Source: Hahella sp. KA22
GTDB taxonomy: Bacteria; Pseudomonadota; Gammaproteobacteria; Pseudomonadales; Oleiphilaceae
Direction of reading: 5' to 3'
NCBI RefSeq assembly: GCF_004135205.1
Contig: NZ_CP035490.1
Location: forward strand, 4,941,644-5,005,643
Length of the DNA: 64,000 nt
This document shows, piece after piece, positions 52,193 through 61,826 of the stretch. Position numbers and translations under genes: made by a program. Below the pieces are notes generated by a model, which worked only from the letters and a program-made list of their open reading frames with translations, ran no database searches and was not told the DNA's origin. The number at the start of each line of letters is the position of its first letter. The stretch's first letter is position 1.

Positions 52193-53446
52193 CTATTGCA
52201 CCAGCTGGTCAATCACCAGATTGAGCGGCTCGCTTTGCGCGCGCAATTGAATCGGGCCTACGACGCCCTGCAGGTCGCCGGGCTGAGGTTGCGGCGAACC
52301 GGATTTGGATACGCGCGCCACGACTTCCACCGTCTCAGCGGAGGACAGCTTCGCCATTGGCCCCATGGCCATGGAGTCATCCAAAGTGACGCTGACAGGC
52401 AGTTCGCCCACGGTTTTACGCACCACCGCTAACGGCATACGCGTACCGTCCGCTGGGCGCGCAAGGATAAATACGGTATCGCCGGGCTCAGCCTTGCCTT
52501 TCAGACCTTCGCCCAGACTGACTTGCAGTTGCAAACTGGCCCCGCCCGCCGCCTGCGCGGGTTGCTGGTTCCCCTGCTCCGCCGCCAGTTGCTCCGCTCT
52601 CGCTACGCCATTGCGAATCGCAGCGGCGTTAGGGTCATTTGGATTCAGCTCAATAATGCGACGCCAGAACTTAGCGGCTTCGGCGTAACGTTGCTCCTGG
52701 AACGCCGCCACGCCAAGAATACTCAGTGAACTACCTTCGTTGGGGTCGGTTTTCAGGGCCTGCTCCAGAGCCGCCCTGACCGGAGCGCTCAAACGTCCTT
52801 CCTTGAAGAACAGCGCCTGCGCGCGCAATCCGTGAGCGCCAGCGGGGTTTTCACCTTCCGCCGCAAGCAACTCCGCCAGGTGGCGAAACGCTTCTTCCGC
52901 TTCCGCATAGCGCTGCATGGTCATCAAAGAGCGCCCCAATAGCGCCCAGCCTTCGACATGGTCCGGCTGCTCCAAAAGACGATCACGCAAACGACGCAGA
53001 ATTTCTTCCGGATCATTACCGGCCAAAGCCAGCTGCAGGCGAGTCTCTTTCATCCACTCCACCTGACGCAGGCCTTTATAATCGCCAACCTGCTGATACA
53101 TCAAAAGCGCCGTCACCGGCACCCCCACAACCACCAGAACCAGCACCAGAATCTGGCGCATGCGGCTGCTGCGATACGTGGTGTTCTGCGCGCCCGGCTC
53201 CGCGTCGTTCAACAGTGACTTTTCCAACTCGATATGCAGATGATGAAACTCCGCATCGCTGATTTGTCCGGCTTTCAGCTCCGCACGCAACTCCGTCAAC
53301 CGGTCTTCGAACAACGCCACGTTAGCGGTGTCGCGACGGGCGCCAGCGCCTTGCGAGCCGGATTTCAGGATGGACAACAAAGGAACGGCGATGATCGCTA
53401 TCGCCATAACCGCCAGAAGGACGATAGCCAGCCAGAATACTGTCAT
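52193..53446 (-). CDS. ccmI: Cytochrome c maturation protein CcmI (CycH)
   Basis: A 417-residue inner-membrane apocytochrome chaperone. Two membrane segments (about 4-24 and 95-113) flank a cytoplasmic part with a leucine-zipper-like stretch (LTELRAELKAGQISDAEFHHLHIELEKSLL). The periplasmic part contains TPR repeats (about 150-300, with ALLGRSLMTMQRYAEAEEAFRHL) and a C-terminal beta domain. It is the last gene of the ccm operon and lies 12 nt after ccmH. Confidence 0.93.
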   Translation of the reverse strand: MTVFWLAIVLLAVMAIAIIAVPLLSILKSGSQGAGARRDTANVALFEDRLTELRAELKAGQISDAEFHHLHIELEKSLLNDAEPGAQNTTYRSSRMRQILVLVLVVVGVPVTALLMYQQVGDYKGLRQVEWMKETRLQLALAGNDPEEILRRLRDRLLEQPDHVEGWALLGRSLMTMQRYAEAEEAFRHLAELLAAEGENPAGAHGLRAQALFFKEGRLSAPVRAALEQALKTDPNEGSSLSILGVAAFQEQRYAEAAKFWRRIIELNPNDPNAAAIRNGVARAEQLAAEQGNQQPAQAAGGASLQLQVSLGEGLKGKAEPGDTVFILARPADGTRMPLAVVRKTVGELPVSVTLDDSMAMGPMAKLSSAETVEVVARVSKSGSPQPQPGDLQGVVGPIQLRAQSEPLNLVIDQLVQ

Positions 53447-53458
53447 TCGGAGTGCCTG

Positions 53459-53944
53459 TTATTTCTGCTCAGATTCTTCGGAAGAGGTTTGCTGCAACAA
53501 GGCGCGCAAGCGCGCCTGCTCTTCATCGCTCAACTCAGTGGACTCTCCCAGAGAGCGACGCCTGCGGCGAGCGACGTACAACAAAATAGATAAGCCCAGG
53601 GTCACCACCGTCACCGGTCCCAACCACAAAGCAGCGGTTTGCGCGTTCAGCCGCGGCCGATACAACACGAAATCGCCATAACGGGCCACCATGAAGTCAA
53701 CGATGTCATCATCGCTCTTCCCTTCTTCAATCATTCGATGCACTTCACGACGTAAATCTTTGGCGATGGGCGCCGTGGAGTCGGAGATATTCTGGTTTTG
53801 ACACAGAGGACAGCGCAGCTCGTACGTCAGCGTCTGATAACGCTCACGACCTTCATCACTGCTGAATTGGTAATCATCAATCGCCCAGGCGGCAGCGGAC
53901 ATCCACAGCGCAGCCAGGCAAATCAGTAATCGTTGCGCGATCAT
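53459..53944 (-). CDS. ccmH: Cytochrome c maturation thiol-disulfide protein CcmH (CycL)
   Basis: A 161-residue membrane-anchored protein that reduces or holds the CXXCH thiols of apocytochrome c. It has a signal peptide (1-22), the redox motif LRCPLCQNQ (Cys45 and Cys48) and a single C-terminal membrane helix (about 105-122). Its ATG overlaps the stop of ccmG by four bases. Confidence 0.95.
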   Translation of the reverse strand: MIAQRLLICLAALWMSAAAWAIDDYQFSSDEGRERYQTLTYELRCPLCQNQNISDSTAPIAKDLRREVHRMIEEGKSDDDIVDFMVARYGDFVLYRPRLNAQTAALWLGPVTVVTLGLSILLYVARRRRRSLGESTELSDEEQARLRALLQQTSSEESEQK

Positions 53945-54507
53945 GAACCAGGCTCCTCAACCGCGTTGGCGTTCGCCACCTTCAAATTACGCAGCATCGG
54001 CGCCAGAGTCTCCCGCCAGACTTTTTCGTTTACTACACCCACATGGCGATAACGAATCACGCCAGCGGCGTCGATCACATAGGTCTCAGGCGCGCCATAC
54101 ACGCCCAGATCCAGCCCCAGACGACCTTCCTGGTCGAAAATCACAAAGCGATAAGGGTCCTGCAGCGTCTCAAGCCACTTCTTCGCCGCATCACGATCGT
54201 CTTTGTAGTTCAAGCCAATGATCGGAACGTTGTATTCCCTGGCCAGTTTAAGCAAATAGGGGTGCTCAACCCGACAGGAAGGACACCAAGTCGCCCAGAC
54301 ATTGAGCAGCATGGGCTCGCCCTTGAGGTCCGCTGGGGTTAACTCCCGCCCAGGGTTGTACAGCTCGCCCAGCTTAAACGTCGGCACAGGTTGATCCTTG
54401 CGCGCCAGCTCCAGCTTGGAGGGATCGTTGTCCATGTTCTGATTAAACAGGATGACTACTGCAACAAACGCCAGCAGTGGGACAAATAAGAATAACCGCT
54501 TCATCAC
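53941..54507 (-). CDS. ccmG: Thiol:disulfide interchange protein CcmG (DsbE)
   Basis: A 188-residue thioredoxin-fold protein anchored by an N-terminal helix (about 4-22) and facing the periplasm. The active site WCPSC holds Cys75 and Cys78, and the acidic GYVGAP-type loop (DLGVYGAPETYVID) specific to CcmG is present. It keeps apocytochrome thiols reduced. It overlaps ccmF by four bases. Confidence 0.96.
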   Translation of the reverse strand: MMKRLFLFVPLLAFVAVVILFNQNMDNDPSKLELARKDQPVPTFKLGELYNPGRELTPADLKGEPMLLNVWATWCPSCRVEHPYLLKLAREYNVPIIGLNYKDDRDAAKKWLETLQDPYRFVIFDQEGRLGLDLGVYGAPETYVIDAAGVIRYRHVGVVNEKVWRETLAPMLRNLKVANANAVEEPGS

Positions 54508-56528
54508 GCCTGCTGTCCTCCGAGCGCATCAGCGTCGCCACGGGGCTGCGCCTGTGCGTCGCCGCTGTCCATGGCTTCCGCCGCTGACAGTTTGCGTTTC
54601 AGCTTGATGCGATAACGCCTGTCCGCCACCGCCAGGAAACCGCCCCAAGCCATAAATACGCCACCCAGCCACAGCCAGCGCACGAAAGGCTTATATTGGA
54701 CGCGCATGGTCCAGGACTCATCTCCCAGAGATTCCCCTAAAGAAACGTAGAGATCCCGGAACAGGCCAGGATCGATGCCCGCTTCCGTCATCACATTACC
54801 GGATACCTGATAGCGGCGTTTTTCCGGATGCAGAACATGCAGCACATCGCCGTCACTGTCGAGAATTGAGACGGTTGCGCGATCACCAATAAAATTGGGG
54901 CCGCGACGCTGGGTTTCTTCATCGAAACGGAAAGTAAAGCCCGACAGCTCAACCGACTGCCCTGGCGCCAGGCGTACGTCCCGCTCCACGGTGTATTGCG
55001 ACACCATCGTGGCGCCGACGATGGACACCGCCAGGCCCAGATGCCCCAGCACCATGCCTTTGTAGCTCCGCGAAGTGCGCAGCCAGCCGCGCATACGTCC
55101 CTGCGAGAAGGCGCTTTTGAGCCAGGCGTCGCGCAGAGTCGCAGCAAACAACCAAACAGCGATGAAAACACCAATAACCGCCATCAAATGGATCTCCCCG
55201 TACATCCAGGGAACCACAACGGAGGCTACGGCGCTGATCACCAGAAACATAGGGACAGGACCAAGCAACTGCGCCGCCTTGGTGTCTTTCCAGTGACTGT
55301 ACATGCCCACTCCCATCACGATGACCAACAAGGGTACCAGCAGGGAGAACATCAAATTGAAATAGGGAGCGCCAACGGAAATTTCCTTATCCATCCATTC
55401 CGCCACCAGCGGAGCCAGGGTGCCGATCAATACTGTCAGCATGGCGACCACGAGAATAATGTTATTGACCAGCAGGAATACTTCCCGAGAGGTTTCGCTG
55501 AAGCCAATGCGGCTTTTCACAACTGGCGCGCGCAAAGCGTACAGCAGCAGCGAGCCGCCAATCACCACGCCCAGCATCATCAGTACGAAGCGTCCCCGTT
55601 CAGGGTCCGCAGCGAAAGCGTGGACGGATGTCAAAATGCCGGAGCGAACCAGGAAGGTCCCCAGCAGACTGAGTGAGAAGGCGAATATCGCCAGCAAAAC
55701 CGTCCAACTCTTGAAAACACCGCGTTTTTCCGTCGCCGCCAAAGAGTGCATCAAAGCCGTGCCCGCTAACCAGGGCATAAAGGATGCGTTCTCCACCGGG
55801 TCCCAGAACCACCAGCCGCCCCAGCCCAGCTCATAGTAGGCCCACCAGCTGCCCAAGGCGATGCCCAAGGTAAGGAAGGCCCAGGCCACTGTCGTCCAGG
55901 GACGCGACCAGCGCGCCCAGGCTGCGTCCAGGCGACCGCCCATCAGCGCAGCCACCGCAAATGCGAAAGCAACGGAGAAGCCGACATAACCCATGTAAAG
56001 CATGGGCGGATGCACAATCAGACCGAAATCCTGCAGCAATGGATTCAGGTCAGCGCCGTCCTGCGGCGAATTCGGCAGGTAGCGCAAGAAGGGATTGGAA
56101 GTCATCAAGATGAACAACATAAAGCCGATGCTGATCATGCCCATGACGCCCAAAACGCGCGCCACCATTTCCAGCGGCAGTTGCTTGCTGAACTTGGCCA
56201 CGGCGGCGGTCCAGCCAGTCAATATCAACGCCCACAATAACAATGAGCCTTCATGACCGCCCCAAACGGCGCTGAATTTGTAATACCAGGGCAATAGACT
56301 ATTGGAGTGGCCCGCCACGTAGCGGACGCTGAAATCGTCCCGCAAAAAGCTGGCGGTCAATGCGGCGAACGCCACAATCGCCATCAGAAACTGGGCGCCC
56401 GCGAGAGGGCGAGACAAGCGCATCCAAAGACGGTCGCCAATCCAGGCCCCGGTGACGGGTACGAACGCCAACAGGATAGCGAAGCAAAAACTTAAAATCA
56501 GTGCGAAGTGACCCAGCTCAGCAATCAT
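54504..56528 (-). CDS. ccmF: Cytochrome c-type biogenesis protein CcmF
   Basis: A 674-residue inner-membrane protein that joins heme to apocytochrome c. About fourteen hydrophobic segments and the WWD heme-handling domain (GWGGWWFWDPVENASFMPWL, about 244-263) are present. Paired periplasmic histidines (MYMGYVG context; ATEKRGVF) are as in the family. AAGGAA precedes the ATG. Confidence 0.97.
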   Translation of the reverse strand: MIAELGHFALILSFCFAILLAFVPVTGAWIGDRLWMRLSRPLAGAQFLMAIVAFAALTASFLRDDFSVRYVAGHSNSLLPWYYKFSAVWGGHEGSLLLWALILTGWTAAVAKFSKQLPLEMVARVLGVMGMISIGFMLFILMTSNPFLRYLPNSPQDGADLNPLLQDFGLIVHPPMLYMGYVGFSVAFAFAVAALMGGRLDAAWARWSRPWTTVAWAFLTLGIALGSWWAYYELGWGGWWFWDPVENASFMPWLAGTALMHSLAATEKRGVFKSWTVLLAIFAFSLSLLGTFLVRSGILTSVHAFAADPERGRFVLMMLGVVIGGSLLLYALRAPVVKSRIGFSETSREVFLLVNNIILVVAMLTVLIGTLAPLVAEWMDKEISVGAPYFNLMFSLLVPLLVIVMGVGMYSHWKDTKAAQLLGPVPMFLVISAVASVVVPWMYGEIHLMAVIGVFIAVWLFAATLRDAWLKSAFSQGRMRGWLRTSRSYKGMVLGHLGLAVSIVGATMVSQYTVERDVRLAPGQSVELSGFTFRFDEETQRRGPNFIGDRATVSILDSDGDVLHVLHPEKRRYQVSGNVMTEAGIDPGLFRDLYVSLGESLGDESWTMRVQYKPFVRWLWLGGVFMAWGGFLAVADRRYRIKLKRKLSAAEAMDSGDAQAQPRGDADALGGQQA

Positions 56529-56539
56529 ACGTCATTCCT

Positions 56540-56989
56540 TCAGTAAGTCTGTGCGGGCGCGGCGTCCTGCGCCTTATCGAGCGCGCGCTGCACTTGCGGC
56601 GGCATGTATTTTTCGTCGTGCTTGGCCAGCACTTCTTCCGCCTGGAAAACGCCCTGAGCGTCCAGTTTGCCGGTGGCGACGATGCCCTGCCCTTCTCTGA
56701 AGAGGTCTGGCAGGATGCCGGTGTATTTGACGTCGACGTTGTTGTTGTAGTCCGTCACAGTGAAAGCGACCGCCAGGGATTTCCCATCTCTGTTCACGCT
56801 GCCGTCAACCACCATACCGCCCACGCGAATGCTTTTGTCCACGGGAGCTGCGCCTTGCGCCACTTCGGTAGGATTGTAAAAGTGATTCACGTTGTTGCTG
56901 AGCGCGGTCATGATCAAACCGACGGTCGCGCTGACGCCAATCACCAGAAATGACACGATAATTAAACGCTGCTTGCGCTTGGGATTCAT
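56540..56989 (-). CDS. ccmE: Heme chaperone CcmE
   Basis: A 149-residue periplasmic heme chaperone anchored by one helix (about 9-29). The heme attaches to His124 in LAKHDEKYMPP, with Tyr128 as heme ligand. The OB-fold sequence RVGGMVVDGSV precedes. Its start overlaps the ccmD stop by four bases. Confidence 0.97.
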   Translation of the reverse strand: MNPKRKQRLIIVSFLVIGVSATVGLIMTALSNNVNHFYNPTEVAQGAAPVDKSIRVGGMVVDGSVNRDGKSLAVAFTVTDYNNNVDVKYTGILPDLFREGQGIVATGKLDAQGVFQAEEVLAKHDEKYMPPQVQRALDKAQDAAPAQTY

Positions 56990-57165
56990 TGGGACGCCTT
57001 CTCCCTTCTATACTGCTGGGACAATCTTTTGACGAGGCTGCCGCGTTTTAGTTTCGGCGCAGCCAGGTTATACAGGAACACCAGTCCACCCGCGCCGTAA
57101 GCCAACCAGACGTACAGACCATGGCCGCCCATTGCGAAAAATTCATTGAGGCTGTCGAAGTTCAT
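56986..57165 (-). CDS. ccmD: Heme exporter protein CcmD
   Basis: A 59-residue single-helix protein that helps CcmE-heme leave CcmC. The helix covers about 14-35 ([17 protein letters not shown]) and a basic tail follows. The ATG at 57165 with GAGGGG upstream is the real start; it overlaps the ccmC stop by four bases, and a longer frame to 57201 is spurious. Confidence 0.92.
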   Translation of the reverse strand: MNFDSLNEFFAMGGHGLYVWLAYGAGGLVFLYNLAAPKLKRGSLVKRLSQQYRREKASQ

Positions 57166-57920
57166 ACTTTCCCCTCTTTCGCCAAGAGCTCGCGGACCCA
57201 TAGGGTACGGCGTTCGCGTTCGATTATCTCATTACGACTTCGTAAGAAAAGCGAATAGCCGAAGAAGCAGTAGACGCCTATGACCATCACCAGCAACGGC
57301 GCCCACATTTCCACAGGCATGTCAGGCTTTTCCGTCAGTTTGAAAGTGGCGGGCTGATGCAGGGTGCGCCACCATTCCACCGAGTATTTGATGATAGGAA
57401 TATTCACCACGCCTACCAGACTCAACACCGCCGCCGCTCGGCCCGCTGTGATTTTGTCTTCAATGGCGGCTTCCAGGGCGATGACGCCAAAGTACAGAAA
57501 CAGCAATATCAACATGGCGGTGAGGCGCGCATCCCATTCCCACCAGGTTCCCCAGGTCGGCTTGCCCCAGACCGCGCCGGTAAATAAAGCGAGGAAACAA
57601 AAAGACGCGCCAATCGGCGCCGCGCATTTCAACACGACATCCGCCATTTTCATGCGCCAGACCAGACTGACGAAGCCGGCGACCGCCATGATCATATAAC
57701 AAGACTGCGCCAGGATGGCCGCGGGCACGTGCAGATAGATAATGCGGAAGCTATTGCCCTGCTGATAATCCTGAGGCGCGAACGCCAGACCCCAGACGAT
57801 GCCGACAGGCAGCAGAATCAAGGCGCCCCAACCGAGCCAGAACGACCACACTAAACTGCGCTCGTAAAACCATTTGGGCGAGCCCCATCGGTGAAACCAC
57901 TGTTTAAATGCTTCCCACAT
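57162..57920 (-). CDS. ccmC: Heme exporter protein CcmC
   Basis: A 252-residue inner-membrane protein that loads heme onto CcmE. Six hydrophobic segments and the WWD domain [11 protein letters not shown] (about 130) are visible, with periplasmic His in IYLHVPAA. It is separated from ccmB by 85 nt. Confidence 0.96.
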   Translation of the reverse strand: MWEAFKQWFHRWGSPKWFYERSLVWSFWLGWGALILLPVGIVWGLAFAPQDYQQGNSFRIIYLHVPAAILAQSCYMIMAVAGFVSLVWRMKMADVVLKCAAPIGASFCFLALFTGAVWGKPTWGTWWEWDARLTAMLILLFLYFGVIALEAAIEDKITAGRAAAVLSLVGVVNIPIIKYSVEWWRTLHQPATFKLTEKPDMPVEMWAPLLVMVIGVYCFFGYSLFLRSRNEIIERERRTLWVRELLAKEGKV

Positions 57921-58005
57921 AATCGCTTCTGTTATCTGTATCCAAGCTATTCAGTCCGCCGCCGCGTAGTCCATACAAGACGTCGCGCCAGCCTGTTTTA
58001 TTGTC

Positions 58006-58692
58006 TCAGTTGGAGACGCTGATTTTAAGCGCAGCCGCCGCGGCGAATGGCGCCAATGTCAGCGACAGCGCCAATATTGCGCCCAACATAGCCAGCGTGG
58101 CGGTGTAATCCATACCGGCCGCTGCGCTCTGCACCATGCCGGTTCCAAAGATCAGCACGGGAATATACAGGGGCAGCACCAACAATGAAATCAAAACCCC
58201 GCCTACGCGCAACCCCACCGTCAGGGCCGCGCCAATGGCGCCAATCAGACTGAGAACCGGCGTGCCCACCAACAGTGACAGCATCAAGACGCCAAGCAGA
58301 CCTTCATCCACATGCAGCATCAACGCCAGCACCGGGCTCAGCAATATCAGGGGCAACCCAGTCGTCAGCCAGTGTGCAAAGACTTTAGCCAAAACCAGAA
58401 TAAACAGGGGCTGAGGCGCCAGGGTTAACTGCTCCAGCGACCCATCTTCATGATCAGCCCGAAACAAGGCGTCCAGAGAAAGCAAGGTCGCCAGCAGCGA
58501 CGCCACCCAGACCACGCCCGCCGCCGCCGGCGCCAAAAAGCTCTTTTCCGGCGAGACGCCAAGCGGAAACAGGCTGACCGCCATCACAAAGAACACCAGC
58601 GGATTGGCCAGCTCCTGAGGACGCCTGAACGCCAGCATCAAATCCCGTCTCACTATGGCGCAAAAGCCCGCCCATACGCCTACTTCCGTCAA
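58006..58692 (-). CDS. ccmB: Heme exporter protein CcmB
   Basis: A 228-residue permease subunit of the CcmAB transporter, with six hydrophobic segments and the early FRRPQELANPLVFFVMAVSLFPLG typical of CcmB. Its ATG overlaps the ccmA stop by four bases. CcmAB uses ATP to release holo-CcmE from CcmC. Confidence 0.95.
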   Translation of the reverse strand: MTEVGVWAGFCAIVRRDLMLAFRRPQELANPLVFFVMAVSLFPLGVSPEKSFLAPAAAGVVWVASLLATLLSLDALFRADHEDGSLEQLTLAPQPLFILVLAKVFAHWLTTGLPLILLSPVLALMLHVDEGLLGVLMLSLLVGTPVLSLIGAIGAALTVGLRVGGVLISLLVLPLYIPVLIFGTGMVQSAAAGMDYTATLAMLGAILALSLTLAPFAAAAALKISVSN

Positions 58693-59324
58693 GACGCAGC
58701 CCCCAATTGAATGCGGCGCACTTCGCCGGATAAATGCAAACTGTGGTGCGTGGTCAAAATCACCGCGCCGCCGACGTTGGCTTTTTCACGCAGCAGCGTT
58801 TCCAGCTGGGCCACCCCTTTTTTATCGATGGCGGTGAAAGCTTCATCCAACACCCATAAAGGCGCCGAAGAAACATACAAGCGCGCCAGCGCGGCCCGCC
58901 GCTGTTGGCCGGCAGATAAGCTATTGCAGGGGGAATATTCATAGCCGGCGAGGCCGACCGTTTCCAGCGCCGTCATCATGCGCGCTTCATCCACGTCTTC
59001 ACGCTGAGCGCACCAGGCGCGGAGATTTTCCAGCGGAGTCAATAACGCTTTAACGCCGGTTTTATGGCCCAGGTACAGCAGTGAGGAAAGAAACTGTGGA
59101 CGCGCCTGCGACATGCGTTCGCCGCGCCAGAACAACTCGCCCTGACGCAGTGGGGCCAGCCCGCATAAAAGTTTGAGTAAGGTGGTTTTTCCAGCCCCGT
59201 TAGGGCCTTCAATCTGAACGACGTCTCCGGGATGGACGGAGAAGGACAGGTTTTCGAACAGGATACGGTCATCTCGCTCGCACTGGAGATTCTTGGCCTC
59301 AAGCAGAGGAGTTTGACCTGTCAT
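58689..59324 (-). CDS. ccmA: Heme exporter ATP-binding protein CcmA
   Basis: A 211-residue ABC ATPase, the first gene of the ccmABCDEFGHI operon. Walker A GPNGAGKTTLLKLLCGL (about 40-56), signature LSAGQQRRAALARL, Walker B LWVLDEAFTAID and the switch His in TTHHSL are clear. The promoter must lie in 59325-59580, shared with the divergent FliK-like gene. Confidence 0.96.
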   Translation of the reverse strand: MTGQTPLLEAKNLQCERDDRILFENLSFSVHPGDVVQIEGPNGAGKTTLLKLLCGLAPLRQGELFWRGERMSQARPQFLSSLLYLGHKTGVKALLTPLENLRAWCAQREDVDEARMMTALETVGLAGYEYSPCNSLSAGQQRRAALARLYVSSAPLWVLDEAFTAIDKKGVAQLETLLREKANVGGAVILTTHHSLHLSGEVRRIQLGAAS

Positions 59325-59580
59325 AATTACTAAAGCAGCCTCTTGTGTGCGCCTCTGGCTTGCAGAACAACGCGGAACAACCGGAAATAAAGCGGCGCAA
59401 GAATAACAAATTGGCGCTTTTTCCGAAAAGTCGTCAACAATAACGGAAAAGAGTTAGAAAAGTGGCCCGCTCGCGCTTAAGCTTTGTAAAAACGGGCGCA
59501 TTATAGCCCAGCTTTCCCCGGATGGTCAGTGCATAGCCCTGATTAAGATCATTTTATTGTGGGAGAAATGTTAAAAAGCG

Positions 59581-60966
59581 ATGAAAGTTCAGCCTGACGC
59601 CGCGGCGGCGCCCACTCGCACTAACTCGCTTCCACCAAAGATACAGGCGGAACTGTCCGCTATCGTGCAGAAAGTCGGCAACCTATTCTCCGCTCGCATC
59701 ACCGATATCTCACCTTCTCCCAGTACAGCAACGCCCAATCCCACCCCCAATGCGCAAACCTCGGCCACCCCATCCTGGCGTTTGATATTGAGCGCTGAAG
59801 GTTTGCCGCAACCACTGCAAACTGACATCCGCACGGCGCAACTTCCTCAGGATTGGCTGGTAGGCAAGGTGCTGCAACTGCAGGTCACCGCGCTGGGTCT
59901 GAAAGTCGTCGACTCTCTGGCGCCGCCGCAAACTGAGCCCACGCAGGCGCTTCTCGCCACGACATTACAGACACTGTCCAAATGGCTGCCCTTACAAGGG
60001 GATCTTCGCCATAACCTGGAGGCGTTAGTACGGCTATCCTCTGATACACGGCTGCCGAGAGACCTGGCGCAGACACTCGACAAACTAAACCAGGCGTTGC
60101 CAACGCCGCCGCGAGTCAGCGAAGCCGGCGGGCTGAAACAGGCGATTCAGCAATCCGGCGCAGGGTTGGAGCGTCATTTACTAAGAACGCTGGCGGAGAA
60201 TCGCGGACCTGCTCCCGACAAGGCCGCTTTACCCTCCAGCGCCGAACCACGCCTGCTGAGCGCCGCACCGCAGGACATCAAGGCCCTACTTACTGTAGCG
60301 CTGGGCGCCACGCTGGCGCAGCTCAATCGTCTCCCCAACAGCGCGCTTCCCGCCAACTGGGAACAACTGGTCAGCTGGCTGACCCGACAGACAGCGGAGC
60401 AGCCGGGCATGGCGACCGGCGGACATCCGCTGCAATTTCCGCCGCCAATGGGACGCGAAGGCGGGCGGCCTCCCCTGCCCGCCAACCTGGACGCCGGCGA
60501 AATGTTGCGCGCGTTGGCGCAGGCCACCGCCCGTCTGCATAGTCATCAATTAAACGCCTTGCAACAAAATCTCAGCGCTGGACCCGACCAAACCGGGGCG
60601 CAAGTATGGTTTGTGGAGGTGCCTGTCGCCGCTCCACGCATGGATAGCATTCAGATGCGCTTTGAAAAGGAACAGCGCAGCGGGGCCAAAGACAACAAGA
60701 AAAGCCGCTGGAAAATCGTACTCGCCTTCGACCTGGAGGGACTCGGCCCCATGCAGAGCCAGGTCCTGTATACAGAAGGAACGGTGTCCGCCACATTCTG
60801 GGCGATGGAGCAAAAGACTCTGGGACTGGTCACGGAAGAGTTGCCGCGCCTGCGCAAAGGTCTGCAGGATTGGGGCCTTGAGGTAGGCGATCTGGCGGTG
60901 CGTAAAGGCGCGCCGCCAACCCCTTCCGCTCCGATTTCCCGCCAACTGATCGACGAACGCGCATGA
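59581..60966 (+). CDS. FliK-like protein (flagellar hook-length control C-terminal domain)
   Basis: A 461-residue protein. A long Pro/Ala/Gln-rich N-terminal region is followed by a C-terminal Flg_hook-type domain (about 340-445, WFVEVPVA...WKIVLAFDLEGLGPMQSQVLYTEGTVSATFWA). It resembles the FliK-like protein (PA1474 type) that sits beside ccmA in Pseudomonas. It overlaps the FlhB-C-like gene by four bases. True FliK controls hook length and the switch in export specificity; this paralogue's role is unclear. Confidence 0.78.
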   Translation: MKVQPDAAAAPTRTNSLPPKIQAELSAIVQKVGNLFSARITDISPSPSTATPNPTPNAQTSATPSWRLILSAEGLPQPLQTDIRTAQLPQDWLVGKVLQLQVTALGLKVVDSLAPPQTEPTQALLATTLQTLSKWLPLQGDLRHNLEALVRLSSDTRLPRDLAQTLDKLNQALPTPPRVSEAGGLKQAIQQSGAGLERHLLRTLAENRGPAPDKAALPSSAEPRLLSAAPQDIKALLTVALGATLAQLNRLPNSALPANWEQLVSWLTRQTAEQPGMATGGHPLQFPPPMGREGGRPPLPANLDAGEMLRALAQATARLHSHQLNALQQNLSAGPDQTGAQVWFVEVPVAAPRMDSIQMRFEKEQRSGAKDNKKSRWKIVLAFDLEGLGPMQSQVLYTEGTVSATFWAMEQKTLGLVTEELPRLRKGLQDWGLEVGDLAVRKGAPPTPSAPISRQLIDERA

Positions 60967-61313
60967 CAAAAAAACACCAGGACACGCAAGACAATCACTC
61001 CCAGGAAACGTCTCAGAGCGACGTCCAGCAGGCCATTGCCCTGTTTTACGATGGCAAACAGGCGCCCAAGGTCTCCGCTAAAGGCGAAGCGGATCTGGCG
61101 GAGGAGATCATCGCCATCGCCCGGGAGCATGGCGTACCCTTATATGAGAACCCGGAGCTGGTGCGCTCTCTGGCGCAACTGGATCTCGGCGATGAAATAC
61201 CTGAGTTGCTGTATCGAGTTATCGCTGAAATTATCGCCTTCGCCTACCACATTCAGGGCAAGACGCCGGAAGGCTTTCAACCGCCGCCCAATGCCGGCGG
61301 CGACGCGTCGTAA
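60963..61313 (+). CDS. FlhB C-terminal domain-like protein
   Basis: A 116-residue soluble protein resembling only the cytoplasmic FlhB/YscU C-terminal domain: AIALFYDGKQAPKVSAKGEADLAEEIIAIAREHGVPLYENPELVRSLAQLDLGDEIPELLYRVIAEIIAFAYHIQ-like stretch over about 23-95. The NPTH self-cleavage motif is replaced by QAPKVSAKG. It is co-translated with the FliK-like gene, so the pair may imitate the FliK-FlhB interaction. Function is unknown. Confidence 0.85.
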   Translation: MTKKHQDTQDNHSQETSQSDVQQAIALFYDGKQAPKVSAKGEADLAEEIIAIAREHGVPLYENPELVRSLAQLDLGDEIPELLYRVIAEIIAFAYHIQGKTPEGFQPPPNAGGDAS

Positions 61314-61378
61314 CGCATTGGGACGGCGATCTTGCTCCATCCGCTCTCAACGCAGCGGAATCAATCGTTTACACTATC

Positions 61379-61416
61379 AATCCGGCGGACACATAGCTTT
61401 CTTCTATTTGTCTGCA
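61379..61416 (+). repeat. Dispersed palindromic element, copy B
   Basis: Matches the reverse complement of 13115-13152 at 35 of 38 positions, with the same CATAGCTTTCTTCTATTTGTCTG palindrome core spread over 61389-61413 (given here only as part of the match). It lies between the FlhB-C-like and DUF1244 genes. Confidence 0.75.
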
Positions 61417-61524
61417 CATATTTTCTGCAAATCGCGACTTATCTAATGGATATTGCTCTGCGGCTCAACTTGCCAATGCAGCGTTGGGAAGCACATTTTA
61501 TTTCACTGAGAACAAGGTTGAATT

Positions 61525-61818
61525 ATGGACTCTAAAACCCAAACCGAAATCGAAGCAGCGGTGTTTCGCCGACTGGTCAAACACCTGCAGGATAACACCG
61601 AGGTTCAAAATATCGATTTGATGAACCTCGCCGGCTTCTGTCGCAACTGCCTGAGCAAGTGGTATCGCGCCGCGGCGGAAGAACGAGGAGAACAGGTGGA
61701 AGATGCTGCAGCCAGGGAAATCGTTTACGGCATGCCTTACGATGAGTGGAAAGCCAAACATCAGAAACCTGCTAGCGAAAACCACCTCAAACAGTTTGAG
61801 CAAAACAAACCCGAATAG
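61525..61818 (+). CDS. DUF1244 family protein
   Basis: A 97-residue cytoplasmic protein that fits DUF1244 over its whole length: AAVFRRLVKHLQ, DLMNLAGFCRNCLSKWYRAAAEERG and EIVYGMPYDEWKAKHQ. The conserved FCRNCL could bind metal. The function is unknown. It stands alone. Confidence 0.92.
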   Translation: MDSKTQTEIEAAVFRRLVKHLQDNTEVQNIDLMNLAGFCRNCLSKWYRAAAEERGEQVEDAAAREIVYGMPYDEWKAKHQKPASENHLKQFEQNKPE

Positions 61819-61826
61819 CTTTCCTC

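Noticed and set aside
55075-55836. Plus-strand frames opposite ccmF
   Set aside because: The ccmF frame is unambiguous and full length; the opposite frames have no motif.
59561-59597. Ten-codon leader frame before the FliK-like gene
   Set aside because: The ATG lies only two bases after the purine stretch, so it is unlikely to be translated.
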